Origin: an uncultured Lachnospiraceae bacterium
GTDB taxonomy: Bacteria > Bacillota > Clostridia > Lachnospirales > Lachnospiraceae
Length of the DNA stretch: 64,000 bases
NCBI GenBank assembly: GCA_910586025.1
Contig: CAJUIO010000001.1
Coordinates: 50,725-114,724, forward strand
Reading direction: 5' to 3'
Shown piece after piece: positions 41,824-50,435 of the stretch (positions within the stretch are counted from its first letter, which is position 1; each line of letters starts with the position of its first letter). The position numbers and the translations under genes are program-made. The notes below the pieces were generated by a model, which did not search any database, had not been told where the DNA came from, and saw nothing but the letters and a program-made list of their open reading frames with translations.

Positions 41824-43311
41824 ATGGACTTGAGTGGAAAGAAGGAATATGACTTATACAAAGACATACAGCTAAGATGCGGCGGAGAAATCTATATCGG
41901 AGTGGTGGGTCCTGTCAGAACCGGAAAATCTACCTTTATCAAGCGTTTCATGGATCTGATGGTGCTTCCCTTTATGGAGGAGTCCTACGAGAAGGAGAGA
42001 GTGGTGGATGAGCTGCCCCAGAGCGCGGGAGGAAAGACCATCACCACAACGGAGCCGAAATTCATTCCAAAGGAAGCGGCGAAAATCACACTGGGAGAGG
42101 GAATTGAGGCAAGGGTACGCCTGATTGACTGCGTGGGCTACATGGTGGACGGGGCCGGAGGCCACATGGAGAACGAGGAGGAGCGGATGGTAAAGACCCC
42201 CTGGTCCGTGGAGGAGATTCCCTTTACCAAAGCGGCGGAGATCGGAACCAGGAAGGTCATCACGGATCATTCTACGATCGGTATTGTAGTTACCTGCGAC
42301 GGAAGCTTCGGGGATATTCCCAGAGAGAACTATCTGGCGGCGGAGGAGAGGACGATCCGGGAGCTTAAGAAGATGAAAAAGCCCTTCGTCGTTCTTCTGA
42401 ACACAGAGAAGCCTTACGGGGAGGATGCCATAAGGACGGCGCAGGAGATCAGCGAAAAATATGACGTGACAGCCATGCCGGTGAACTGCGAGCAGCTGAA
42501 AAAGGATGATATCAATCATATTCTGGAAAATATGCTCTATGAATTCCCGCTGACCATGATTGAGTTTTACATGCCAAAGTGGGTGGAGATGCTGCCGTCC
42601 AATCACAGGATGAAGCTGGATATCATATCCAGGGTGAAGGAAATCATGCAGCAGTACCAGTGCATCCGGGATGTAAAAAACAGGCCGGTTGAGCTGGAAA
42701 GCGAGTTCATCAAAAAATGTAAGACAGACAGCATCAGTATGTCGGACGGCTGTATCCGGGTCTGGCTGGAAGTGGATGATTCCTACTACTATGAGATGCT
42801 CAGCGACCTGGTAGGAGAAAATATAAAAAGCGAATATCAACTTCTTGGAGTACTGCGGGAGATGGCGCAGATGAAGAAGGAGTATGTGAAGGTTCTCCAC
42901 GCCGTGGATTCTGTCCGCCATAAGGGATACGGTGTGGTGATGCCGGACCGGGAGGAGATTATCCTGGATAAGCCGGAGCTCACCAGACACGGCAACAAGT
43001 TCGGCGTGAAGATCAAGGCGGAGAGCCCCAGTATTCATATGATCCGGGCCAATATTGAGACGGAGATCTCTCCCATTGTCGGGAGTGAGGAACAGGCCAA
43101 GGACCTGATCCGTTACATATCGGATTCCGGAGCCAGCGAGGAGGGAATCTGGGATACCAATATATTCGGCAAGACAGTGGAGCAGCTTGTCAACGATGGA
43201 ATTACCAGCAAGATCACCATGATCGGGGACGAGAGCCAGGTGAAGCTCCAGGAAACCATGCAGAAGATCGTGAACGACAGCAACGGCGGCATGGTATGTA
43301 TCATTATCTGA
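41824..43311 (+). CDS. spoIVA: Stage IV sporulation protein A
   Basis: ATPase that polymerises on the forespore surface as the basement layer of the spore coat. The 495-residue product has Walker A GPVRTGKST at residues 29-37, TTEPKFIP and VDCVGYMV-like (LIDCVGYMVDGAGG) nucleotide-site motifs, and a long C-terminal half containing the coat-anchoring region. This nearly equals the 492 residues of B. subtilis. The frame is open back into the YgjP-like gene, but AAGGGG before the ATG at 41824 and family start alignment fix the start. It shows the organism is, or recently was, a spore former. Confidence 0.97.
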   Translation: MDLSGKKEYDLYKDIQLRCGGEIYIGVVGPVRTGKSTFIKRFMDLMVLPFMEESYEKERVVDELPQSAGGKTITTTEPKFIPKEAAKITLGEGIEARVRLIDCVGYMVDGAGGHMENEEERMVKTPWSVEEIPFTKAAEIGTRKVITDHSTIGIVVTCDGSFGDIPRENYLAAEERTIRELKKMKKPFVVLLNTEKPYGEDAIRTAQEISEKYDVTAMPVNCEQLKKDDINHILENMLYEFPLTMIEFYMPKWVEMLPSNHRMKLDIISRVKEIMQQYQCIRDVKNRPVELESEFIKKCKTDSISMSDGCIRVWLEVDDSYYYEMLSDLVGENIKSEYQLLGVLREMAQMKKEYVKVLHAVDSVRHKGYGVVMPDREEIILDKPELTRHGNKFGVKIKAESPSIHMIRANIETEISPIVGSEEQAKDLIRYISDSGASEEGIWDTNIFGKTVEQLVNDGITSKITMIGDESQVKLQETMQKIVNDSNGGMVCIII

Positions 43312-43315
43312 AGAA

Positions 43316-43340
43316 AACAGGGGCGGCAGCTCCTGTTTTT
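43316..43340 (+). terminator. Intrinsic terminator after spoIVA
   Basis: AACAGGGGC (43316-43324) pairs with GCTCCTGTT (43329-43337), with one G-U pair and a GGCA loop, followed by TTT to 43340. Confidence 0.85.
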
Positions 43341-43366
43341 GCTTTGACAACGGGGACAAACTTCTG

Positions 43367-43395
43367 TTGCAGTGAAAAATTGAATATGTTACTAT
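43367..43395 (+). promoter_or_regulatory. SigA-type promoter of punA-cdd operon
   Basis: TTGCAG (43367-43372), 17-bp spacer, TACTAT (43390-43395); the start codon is 37 nt further on. Confidence 0.6.
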
Positions 43396-43431
43396 ATTTT
43401 TAACACAATAAAAATATCAGGGAGGTTTGCC

Positions 43432-44253
43432 ATGAATCAAATTTATAAGAAGGTAGTGGACTGCTATGAGAGCATAAAGGAAAGGATTCCCTTTCAGCCC
43501 AAGGTGGCTCTGGTGCTGGGATCCGGGCTTGGAAATTATGCGGATTCCATGGATGTGAAGGCGGAGATTTCCTACAGCGAGATCAAGGATTTTCCCGTAT
43601 CCACGGTTCCCGGACATGCGGGGAAATTTATCTTCGGCTATGTGGGAGAGGTTCCCGTTGTCTGCATGAAGGGCAGGGTGCACTATTATGAGGGATATCC
43701 CATCTCGGACGTGGTGCTTCCCACAAGACTGATGAAAATGATGGGAGCCGGGATACTGTTTCTCACCAATGCCTCCGGCGGCATCAATACCTCCTTCGGG
43801 GCCGGAGATTTCATGCTGATCAGGGATCATATTTCCTGCTTTGCGCCCAACCCGCTGATCGGACAGAACGTGGATGAGTTTGGAGTTCGTTTTCCGGATA
43901 TGAGCACGGTTTATGACAGGGAGCTTCAGGATAAAATAAGAAAAGCGGCCAAAGACAATGAGATTAATCTGAAGGAGGGAATCTACGCCCAGCTTACCGG
44001 GCCGTCCTTCGAATCTCCCGCCGAGATCAGGATGCTGCGGACCCTTGGGGCGGATGCCGTGGGAATGAGCACTGTGGTGGAGGCCATTACGGCAAACCAT
44101 ATGGGAATGAGAATCTGCGGGATCTCCTGTGTGTCCAATCTTGCGGCAGGACTTTCTGACAGCCCGCTCACCCATGAGGAGGTGCAGGAGGCGGCTGACA
44201 AGGCGGCACCGCTATTTAAGAAGCTGATCACGGAATCCATTGTCTCCTTTTAA
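43432..44253 (+). CDS. punA: Purine nucleoside phosphorylase (trimeric class)
   Basis: Phosphorolysis of inosine and guanosine nucleosides for salvage. LVLGSGLG (about residues 26-33) is the phosphate loop, VPGHAGKFIFG and LTNASGGIN are substrate motifs, GPSFESPAEIRMLRTLGADAVGMST spans the purine/phosphate site (about 186-210) and SNLAAGLS ends it. At 273 residues it is a normal PNP of the low-molecular-mass family. GGGAGG precedes the ATG. It heads a salvage cluster with cdd and an amidohydrolase. Confidence 0.95.
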   Translation: MNQIYKKVVDCYESIKERIPFQPKVALVLGSGLGNYADSMDVKAEISYSEIKDFPVSTVPGHAGKFIFGYVGEVPVVCMKGRVHYYEGYPISDVVLPTRLMKMMGAGILFLTNASGGINTSFGAGDFMLIRDHISCFAPNPLIGQNVDEFGVRFPDMSTVYDRELQDKIRKAAKDNEINLKEGIYAQLTGPSFESPAEIRMLRTLGADAVGMSTVVEAITANHMGMRICGISCVSNLAAGLSDSPLTHEEVQEAADKAAPLFKKLITESIVSF

Positions 44254-44273
44254 CCGGCAGGAGGGAAGGCTGT

Positions 44274-44711
44274 ATGAAGCAGGAAGTCAGAATTGAGGAT
44301 ATTCCGGCTGCGGAGCTGATCAAATCAGCGATGGAAGCCAGGAAAAAATCATATGCACCCTATTCGGGCTATCAGGTGGGAGCGGCGCTTCTGATAAACG
44401 AGCTGCGGATTTATACGGGCTGCAATATAGAAAACGCCGCATACACTCCCGGGATCTGTGCGGAGCGGACAGCCCTTTACAAGGCGGTGAGCGAAGGGAA
44501 ACGCAGATTCAGGGCGATCGCTGTCGCAGGAGGGAGAGGGGAAGAGCTTCAATATGCCTTTCCCTGCGGCGTGTGCAGGCAGGTGATGCGGGAGTTTGTA
44601 GTTCCCGGCGAGTTTGTCGTGATTGTTGCCAAGAGCCCTGAGGATTATAAGATCTATTCTCTGGAGGAGCTTCTTCCGGAGAGCTTCGGGCCTGACAACC
44701 TGAGCAGGTAA
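44274..44711 (+). CDS. cdd: Cytidine deaminase
   Basis: Zinc enzyme converting cytidine and deoxycytidine to uridine forms. The 145-residue protein has the catalytic block ICAERTALYKAV (C62, E64) and the second zinc site PCGVCRQVM (C98, C101). YSGYQVGAAL at the N-terminus is family-typical. GGAGGG precedes the ATG. It lies 20 nt after punA and 18 nt before the amidohydrolase gene, so the three are probably one transcript. Confidence 0.96.
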   Translation: MKQEVRIEDIPAAELIKSAMEARKKSYAPYSGYQVGAALLINELRIYTGCNIENAAYTPGICAERTALYKAVSEGKRRFRAIAVAGGRGEELQYAFPCGVCRQVMREFVVPGEFVVIVAKSPEDYKIYSLEELLPESFGPDNLSR

Positions 44712-44729
44712 AAGAAAGGAAAGCTGTTT

Positions 44730-46004
44730 ATGAACATAAGATTTTACAATGCCAGAATTCTCACCATGGAAGAGGGAAAAGACATCTTTCAGGGCGAGGT
44801 CCGGATCCGGGACGAGAGAATTGAATATGTGGGAGAGGAAAAGAGGGACGAGGCCGTTCCCTCCTTTGACGAGGAGATCGACTGCGGCGGAAATCTCCTC
44901 ATGCCTGGTTTTAAGGATGCCCATACCCATTCAGGCATGACGCTGCTGCGCTCCTATGCGGATGATCTGCCTCTGGATAAATGGCTGAATCAGCAGGTTT
45001 TTCCCATAGAAGCAAAAATGACGGGGGAGGATGTCTATGAGCTGACCAAGCTGGCCGTTCTGGAATACTTAACCAGCGGGATCACGGCCGTGTTCGAGAT
45101 GTATCTGACACCGGACACCATTGCAAAAGCCTTCGACGAGATGGGAATGCGGGCGGTGCAGGTGGGCGGCGTGAATGATTTCAGCCAGTCTCCGGAAATG
45201 ATGGAGGAATGGTATCTGAAGCTGAACGGGAAAAGTCCCCTGCAGTCCTATCACCTGGGCTTCCATGCGGAGTATACCTGCTCCAGGGATCTGCTGACAT
45301 GGATTGCAGAGCTTGCTCATAAGTATAAGGCACCGGTCTTCACCCATCTGGCGGAGACAAGGGCAGAGGTGGAGGGCTGCAAGGAGCGTTACAAAATGAC
45401 ACCCCTTGCGTTTCTGGATTCGCTTGGAATATTCGATTACGGCGGAGGCGGGTACCACTGTGTCCATATGACGGACGAGGATATCGCCCTGATGAAGAGC
45501 AGAGGGCTGTATGCCGTGACCAATCCGGGATCGAACACCAAGCTTGCCAGCGGGATCGCACCGATTTCCGATTATCTTAAGGCGGGAGTTCCGGTCGCTC
45601 TTGGAACGGACGGACCTGCCAGCAATAACTGTCTGGACATGTTCCGGGAGATGTTTCTGGTAACGGGACTGGCAAAGCTGCGCCAGGAGGATGCGTCGGC
45701 CGTGGATGCCATGGAGGTGCTTAAGATGGCAACGGTAAACGGAGCCAGAGCCATGGGCCTTCCGGATGCGGATGTTCTTGCCAGGGGAAAGCTGGCGGAC
45801 ATGATCCTGATCGATCTAAATCAGCCCAATATGCAGCCCCTCAACCATATCGCAAAGAATCTTGTTTACAGCGGAAGCAAGCAGAACGTGAAAATGACCA
45901 TGATTCACGGAAGAATTCTTTATCGGGACGGAGAGTTCCTGACCAAGGACAGGCCCGGGGACATTTACAGAAAGGCCAACGAGATCATCAACCGACTCAA
46001 ATAA
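44730..46004 (+). CDS. Amidohydrolase, MTA/SAH deaminase-type
   Basis: Metal-dependent deaminase of the amidohydrolase superfamily, 424 residues. The HxH metal motif is DAHTHSG (H65, H67), followed by FTHLAET (His), YHCVHMTDED (His/Asp region) and GTDGPASNN (Asp). The layout best matches 5-methylthioadenosine/S-adenosylhomocysteine deaminases, and neighbours in nucleoside salvage support a purine substrate. SsnA- or atrazine-type hydrolases have similar motifs, so the exact substrate is not proven. AGGAAAG precedes the ATG. Confidence 0.8.
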   Translation: MNIRFYNARILTMEEGKDIFQGEVRIRDERIEYVGEEKRDEAVPSFDEEIDCGGNLLMPGFKDAHTHSGMTLLRSYADDLPLDKWLNQQVFPIEAKMTGEDVYELTKLAVLEYLTSGITAVFEMYLTPDTIAKAFDEMGMRAVQVGGVNDFSQSPEMMEEWYLKLNGKSPLQSYHLGFHAEYTCSRDLLTWIAELAHKYKAPVFTHLAETRAEVEGCKERYKMTPLAFLDSLGIFDYGGGGYHCVHMTDEDIALMKSRGLYAVTNPGSNTKLASGIAPISDYLKAGVPVALGTDGPASNNCLDMFREMFLVTGLAKLRQEDASAVDAMEVLKMATVNGARAMGLPDADVLARGKLADMILIDLNQPNMQPLNHIAKNLVYSGSKQNVKMTMIHGRILYRDGEFLTKDRPGDIYRKANEIINRLK

Positions 46005-46026
46005 AAAAGACAGTTAAGGAATGACT

Positions 46027-47709
46027 ATGGAATATATTATTTTTGTGGCGGCAATGCTTATCTTCATACTGATTCTCATGATAAAGGGATATCTGGACTA
46101 TCAGAGAGAGCAGAAGGATTTTATCAGACAGCTGTATGATGACTACGGCACTCTGCCGCCAAGGGAGTACAAACCGGAGCAGTATGACAATATCTCCCGA
46201 TACTTCGAAAAGCACAGGAAAGGCTTTTTTATTGATGACATTACCTGGAATGATCTTGGTATGGATGAAGTCTTCAAAAAAATGCATTATACCTACTCGG
46301 CTGCGGGAGAGGAATATCTGTACTATACGCTTCGGACTCCCTTCCAGAACAAGGAGGAGCTGGAAGAGAGAGAGGGGCTGATTGATTTTTTCCAGACCCA
46401 CCCCAAGGAGAGGGTGGCCTGCCAGTATCTCTTTGCCAGATTGGGAAGAACCGGAAAGTTTTCCATCTACGATTATCTTGACTACCTGGACGATCTGGGA
46501 GAGAGAAGCAATCTCACCCATTATGCGGCCATCGGTGCGGTGCTTTTGGGGATCGGGGCGCTGTTTGTGAACCTTCCCCTGGGGCTTTTTTTCCTGATAT
46601 GCGCTTTTATCGTCAATATCATCTCCTACTTTAAGGTAAAAGGTGAGATTGACCCTTACATTGTGAGCTTTTCCTATATCTTCCGCCTCAGGGAGATGAC
46701 GGACGAGCTGTGCGGAAAGAAAATAGGGGCGCTTTTTCGGGAGACGGAGAGTCTTTTGCGGGCATCGAGGGGACTTGCGAGCTTTAAGCGGGGCTCCTAT
46801 ATTCTGATGTCTCCGGCGAGGATGTCCGGCTCCGGTTCCGGAAATGTGATTGAGATCTTTCTGGATTATCTGAGGATGATCTTTCATCTGGATCTGATCA
46901 AGTTCAACAATATGCTCTCCGAGGTGAGAAAGCACCGGAAGGATATTGACGAGATGCTGGAGATTGTGGGGAAGATCGAGACCGTGATCGCCATCGGCGC
47001 TTTCCGGGCCGGTAATGCATGGTGTGTTCCTGTTTTTACTGAAAAGAAAGAGATCCATGCGGAGAATGTCTATCATCCGCTGATTGCGGATCCTGTGAAG
47101 AATGATATTTCAACGGAAAGGGGAGTGCTGATCACCGGCTCCAACGCATCCGGAAAGTCTACCTTCCTTAAGACGATTGCCATCAACGCTCTTCTGGCCC
47201 AGACGATTCACACCTGTCTGGCCGACAGCTACCGGACGGGAATGTTCCGTGTCCTGTCCTCCATGTCCCTGCGGGATGATATAATAAGCGGGGACAGCTA
47301 CTATATGGTGGAGATCAAGGCGTTAAAGCGTATTCTGGATGAGATCTCCGGGGAGGGTAATCCGGTGCTGTGCTTTGTGGACGAGGTGCTGCGGGGAACC
47401 AACACGGTGGAGCGGATTGCGGCGTCTGCTCAGATACTAAAGAGCCTGGCCGGCGGGAACTGCCTGTGCTTTGCGGCGACGCATGATATTGAGCTGACAC
47501 GTCTTCTCAGAGAGGAATACAGGAATTATCATTTTGAGGAGGAAATCCGGGATAACGATATTCTTTTCAGCTACAAGCTGATGAACGGACGTTCCTCCAC
47601 CCGGAACGCCATAAGACTCCTTGGAATTATGGGGTATGAGGAGGAGATCGTGCATAGGGCGGAGAGGCTGGCGGAGGATTTCCTGAGAAACGGCAGCTGG
47701 AGTCCGTGA
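46027..47709 (+). CDS. Membrane-associated MutS-family ATPase
   Basis: A 560-residue protein with a MutS-type ATPase at its C-terminus but no mismatch-recognition domain. The first 20 or so residues are a transmembrane helix, and a second hydrophobic block of two helices lies at about 165-200. The C-terminal ATPase has Walker A TGSNASGKSTF (about 368-378), Walker B CFVDEVLRGTNT (about 451-462) and the later THDIEL switch. Two ATGs are possible; AAGGA fits the ATG at 46027 better than 46021. Such membrane MutS-like proteins are common in Clostridia; their role is unknown and mismatch repair should not be assumed. Confidence 0.85.
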   Translation: MEYIIFVAAMLIFILILMIKGYLDYQREQKDFIRQLYDDYGTLPPREYKPEQYDNISRYFEKHRKGFFIDDITWNDLGMDEVFKKMHYTYSAAGEEYLYYTLRTPFQNKEELEEREGLIDFFQTHPKERVACQYLFARLGRTGKFSIYDYLDYLDDLGERSNLTHYAAIGAVLLGIGALFVNLPLGLFFLICAFIVNIISYFKVKGEIDPYIVSFSYIFRLREMTDELCGKKIGALFRETESLLRASRGLASFKRGSYILMSPARMSGSGSGNVIEIFLDYLRMIFHLDLIKFNNMLSEVRKHRKDIDEMLEIVGKIETVIAIGAFRAGNAWCVPVFTEKKEIHAENVYHPLIADPVKNDISTERGVLITGSNASGKSTFLKTIAINALLAQTIHTCLADSYRTGMFRVLSSMSLRDDIISGDSYYMVEIKALKRILDEISGEGNPVLCFVDEVLRGTNTVERIAASAQILKSLAGGNCLCFAATHDIELTRLLREEYRNYHFEEEIRDNDILFSYKLMNGRSSTRNAIRLLGIMGYEEEIVHRAERLAEDFLRNGSWSP

Positions 47710-47758
47710 TTCCTTTTCGTCATCACGACAGAATCCACGCAGAGTGTGGTTTCTATTA

Positions 47759-47787
47759 TTGACGAATGAGGCCTGGAATGATATGAT
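47759..47787 (+). promoter_or_regulatory. SigA-type promoter of small membrane protein gene
   Basis: TTGACG (47759-47764), 17-bp spacer, TATGAT (47782-47787). The start codon is at 47825. Confidence 0.7.
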
Positions 47788-47824
47788 AAATTTGTTAGTT
47801 TATTTCAGAAAGGTGTGTGTACAC

Positions 47825-47995
47825 ATGGGAAATGTTATCTTATTTACTAATACGTTTTTGTCCTATCTGCTGCTTCTGGTGATTATTGTTGTTATTGCGG
47901 GCGTGGGTGTATTCATAGGAATCAAAATGAGGAAAAACAAGGATTCCAAGATGGAGACGGCCCAGGCATCCGACGGGACGAAATCGGGATCATAA
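47825..47995 (+). CDS. 56-residue single-pass membrane protein
   Basis: A small protein with a hydrophobic segment at about residues 12-36 (SYLLLLVIIVVIAGVGVFIG) and a Lys-rich, polar tail (KMRKNKDSK). It would place its tail in the cytoplasm. A promoter at 47759-47787 and GAAAGG upstream of the ATG support real expression. A perfect hairpin follows at 48041. The remainder of the 47710-48085 gap holds only these signals. I recognise no family name. Confidence 0.7.
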   Translation: MGNVILFTNTFLSYLLLLVIIVVIAGVGVFIGIKMRKNKDSKMETAQASDGTKSGS

Positions 47996-48040
47996 CACCG
48001 GCATCCGGCCGGCTTCCTGAAAAAGTAAGTGTGTTGCCAT

Positions 48041-48069
48041 AAAAAGTGTTCATCCTGTGAACACTTTTT
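48041..48069. terminator. 12-bp perfect hairpin before WYL gene, terminator or operator
   Basis: AAAAAGTGTTCA (48041-48052) and TGAACACTTTTT (48058-48069) flank TCCTG. The A and T runs make it a plausible bidirectional terminator for the small gene. It ends 16 nt before the WYL start, so it could also be an operator. Confidence 0.65.
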
Positions 48070-48085
48070 ATATTGGGAGAATGTG

Positions 48086-49087
48086 ATGGCAAAATCCTCA
48101 AATCAGAAAATGAAGCTGCTGTATCTTATCAAAATCCTCAGTGAAAAGACGGACGAGGGCCATCGTCTGACGGCCCGGGAGCTTTCGAAGGAGCTGGAAG
48201 CCTATGGGATCCGGGCGGAACGCAAGAGTATTTATGACGATATAGACTGTCTGATTCATTTTGGCTATGATATCGTGAATGTGAAGGCAAAAACAGGCGG
48301 AGGCTATTATCTTGCGGGCAGGGACTTTGAGCTTCCGGAGTTAAAGCTCCTGGTGGATGCGGTACAGGCCTCCCGTTTTCTCACTCTGAAAAAATCCAGG
48401 GAGCTGATTGCCAAGATCGAAAAGCTCGCAGGACCTTTCGATGCGAGCAAGCTGCACAGGCAGGTATTCGTGGCCGGGAGGGTGAAAACGGAAAACGAAA
48501 GCATTTATTACAATGTGGACAGTATCCACAGGGCGATCCAGGCAGATTGCAGGATCCGTTTTATCTATATGGAGTGGAACATCAAAAAGGAGCTCCGGCC
48601 AAGGAGGGGAGGAATTCCCTACGAGGTAAGCCCTCTTGCCCTGACCTTCAAGGAAGAGAATTACTATCTGATTGCCTTTGATGAGGCGGATGAGAAGATC
48701 AAGCATTTCCGTGTCGATAAGATGGGACGGATTGCGGGGATTGAGGGCGGGAAGCGTTCTCATACACAGGAGTTTGACGAGACGGCAGTCGGGGAATATG
48801 TCACGCACAGCTTTGGAATGTTCGGGGGAAAGATGCAGACGGTTACGCTTCTTCTGCCTGATTCCCTGGTCGGAGCTCTTATCGACCGCTTCGGGAGAGA
48901 ATGTGAGATCAGAAGGCGGCAGGAGGGGGTTGTGAGCGTTCGGGTTGCCGTGTCGGTAAGCAGCCGGTTTTTTGGCTGGCTTTCAGGGTTTGGAGGCAGC
49001 GTGGAGCTGCTTTCCCCGGAAAAGACAAGGGAGGAATATGCCGGTTATCTGGAAAAGATCCTGGAAAGGTACAGGCCGGCGGATTGA
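48086..49087 (+). CDS. WYL-domain transcriptional regulator
   Basis: A 333-residue regulator with an N-terminal winged HTH of the HTH_11 type (MKLLYLIKILSEKT, then LTARELSKELEAYGIRAERK) and a WYL domain at about 140-230 (DSIHRAIQADCRIRFIYMEW, then YEVSPLALTFKEENYYLIAF). A C-terminal WCX-like region ends it. WYL domains bind nucleic-acid-like or nucleotide ligands and often respond to DNA damage or stress. GGGAGA precedes the ATG. The palindrome 16 nt upstream may be its own operator. The next gene starts 22 nt downstream. Confidence 0.9.
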   Translation: MAKSSNQKMKLLYLIKILSEKTDEGHRLTARELSKELEAYGIRAERKSIYDDIDCLIHFGYDIVNVKAKTGGGYYLAGRDFELPELKLLVDAVQASRFLTLKKSRELIAKIEKLAGPFDASKLHRQVFVAGRVKTENESIYYNVDSIHRAIQADCRIRFIYMEWNIKKELRPRRGGIPYEVSPLALTFKEENYYLIAFDEADEKIKHFRVDKMGRIAGIEGGKRSHTQEFDETAVGEYVTHSFGMFGGKMQTVTLLLPDSLVGALIDRFGRECEIRRRQEGVVSVRVAVSVSSRFFGWLSGFGGSVELLSPEKTREEYAGYLEKILERYRPAD

Positions 49088-49109
49088 GAGAGGAAGGGTG
49101 TGTTGCGGG

Positions 49110-50294
49110 ATGAAGCTGCAGGCGGCAGAGAGGATGAAGGATTACGAGGAGGGAATCTTTCAGTTTTTGAACGGGAAAAAGGAAGAGAGGGAGAGACAGG
49201 GAAAAAGGGTCTATAATCTTTCGGTGGGAACTCCGGATTTCGAGCCGGCGCCCCATATTGTGGAGGCGGTTGCGAAGGCGGCCCTGCTCCCTGAAAACTA
49301 TAAGTATTCACTGAAGGATCTGCCGGAGCTGATCCGGGCGGTTGTCAGCCGGTATGAACGCCGGTACGGCGTGGAGCTTGATGAGCGGGAAGTCACGTCC
49401 GTGTACGGTTCCCAGGAGGGAATCGCACACATCGGATTTTCTCTTTGTAATCCCGGAGACGTGGTTTTGGTGCCCGATCCGGGCTATCCGATATTCGCCA
49501 TCGGGCCTTCCCTTGCGGGAGCGGAGCTTGTGACTTATCCCCTGACGAGGGAGAATCATTATCTGCCGGATCTGAATGGGATCGGGGAGGACATATGCGA
49601 AAGGGCGAAGCTTATGATCGTGTCCTATCCCCTGAATCCTGTCTGCAAGGCGGCTCCGGATGAGTTTTACAGGAGGCTGATCCTCTGGGCAAAGGAAAAG
49701 AATATTATTCTGATCCATGACAATGCCTATTCCGACATTATTTTTGACGGGCGGCGGGGAAAGTCTATCCTGAGCTTTGAGGGGGCGAAGGAGGTCTGTC
49801 TGGAGTTTTACTCTCTGTCAAAGAGCTATAATTACACGGGAGCCAGGATGGGATTTCTTGTGGGAAATCAGTATCTTGTACAGAATTTCAAAAAGCTTCG
49901 TTCCCAGATTGATTATGGAACCTTTCTTCCGGTGCAGTACGGGGCCATAGCGGCGCTCCTTGGGCCGGATGATTTCATTGAGAAGCAGTGCATGGAATAT
50001 CAGAGAAGAAGGGATGCTCTCTGCGGCGGTTTCAGGAGCATCGGCTGGGAAATACCGGACAGCGAGGGCACCATGTTTGCTTTTGGAAGGATTCCGGAGG
50101 GATTTACGGACGACGTGTCCTTTGTGACGGAGCTTCTTGAAAGATCAGGGGTTCTGTGCACGCCGGGAAGCAGCTTCGGAAGCCTGGGAAAGGGCTTTGT
50201 CCGATTCGCCCTGACACTTCCTGTCTGTCAGATAAAGGAGGCTGTGAAGGCGGTTGAGGAGTGCGGGATTCTCTCCGAAAAGAAAGAGGCATAA
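49110..50294 (+). CDS. PLP-dependent class I/II aminotransferase
   Basis: A 394-residue fold-type I aminotransferase similar to LL-diaminopimelate or alanine-type aminotransferases. NLSVGTPDFEP is the N-terminal arm, VVLVPDPGYPIF and IVSYPLNPVCKAA are PLP and substrate-pocket motifs, HDNAYSDIIFDG is the conserved Asp/Tyr region and the Schiff-base lysine lies in FYSLSKSYNYTGARMGF (about K238). The usual NNPTG reads LNPVCK here. The frame is open upstream, but ATG 49110 is the first start outside the WYL gene. The substrate cannot be determined. Confidence 0.88.
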   Translation: MKLQAAERMKDYEEGIFQFLNGKKEERERQGKRVYNLSVGTPDFEPAPHIVEAVAKAALLPENYKYSLKDLPELIRAVVSRYERRYGVELDEREVTSVYGSQEGIAHIGFSLCNPGDVVLVPDPGYPIFAIGPSLAGAELVTYPLTRENHYLPDLNGIGEDICERAKLMIVSYPLNPVCKAAPDEFYRRLILWAKEKNIILIHDNAYSDIIFDGRRGKSILSFEGAKEVCLEFYSLSKSYNYTGARMGFLVGNQYLVQNFKKLRSQIDYGTFLPVQYGAIAALLGPDDFIEKQCMEYQRRRDALCGGFRSIGWEIPDSEGTMFAFGRIPEGFTDDVSFVTELLERSGVLCTPGSSFGSLGKGFVRFALTLPVCQIKEAVKAVEECGILSEKKEA

Positions 50295-50298
50295 GCCA

Positions 50299-50327
50299 TT
50301 GACAGTGAAGCGGGGATTTATTATACT
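50299..50327 (+). promoter_or_regulatory. SigA-type promoter of nrdD-nrdG-dut
   Basis: TTGACA (50299-50304), 17-bp spacer, TATACT (50322-50327); expected start near 50334. Confidence 0.85.
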
Positions 50328-50336
50328 AGTAGATAC

Positions 50337-50352
50337 CCACTATATATTGATG
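50337..50352 (+). promoter_or_regulatory. NrdR box 1 (weak)
   Basis: CCACTATATATTGATG keeps the core of the NrdR consensus (C-T-ATAT-A-T-T-G) with mismatches at the ends. It lies just downstream of the predicted start point. Confidence 0.6.
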
Positions 50353-50366
50353 AAAATGAAGCAATC

Positions 50367-50382
50367 TCACAAGATATAGTGT
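50367..50382 (+). promoter_or_regulatory. NrdR box 2 (strong)
   Basis: TCACAAGATATAGTGT; its reverse complement, ACACTATATCTTGTGA, matches the NrdR consensus at 15 of 16 positions. Centres of the two boxes are 30 bp apart, the usual three-turn spacing. Confidence 0.75.
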
Positions 50383-50435
50383 TTTGAAGCTTTATGGGGT
50401 TTTCAAAAGGGAAAGTAAAGGATGGAGGAACAAGG

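Noticed and set aside
41872..43359. 495-codon minus-strand open frame opposite spoIVA
   Set aside because: It is antisense to a textbook SpoIVA; no start signal or domain.
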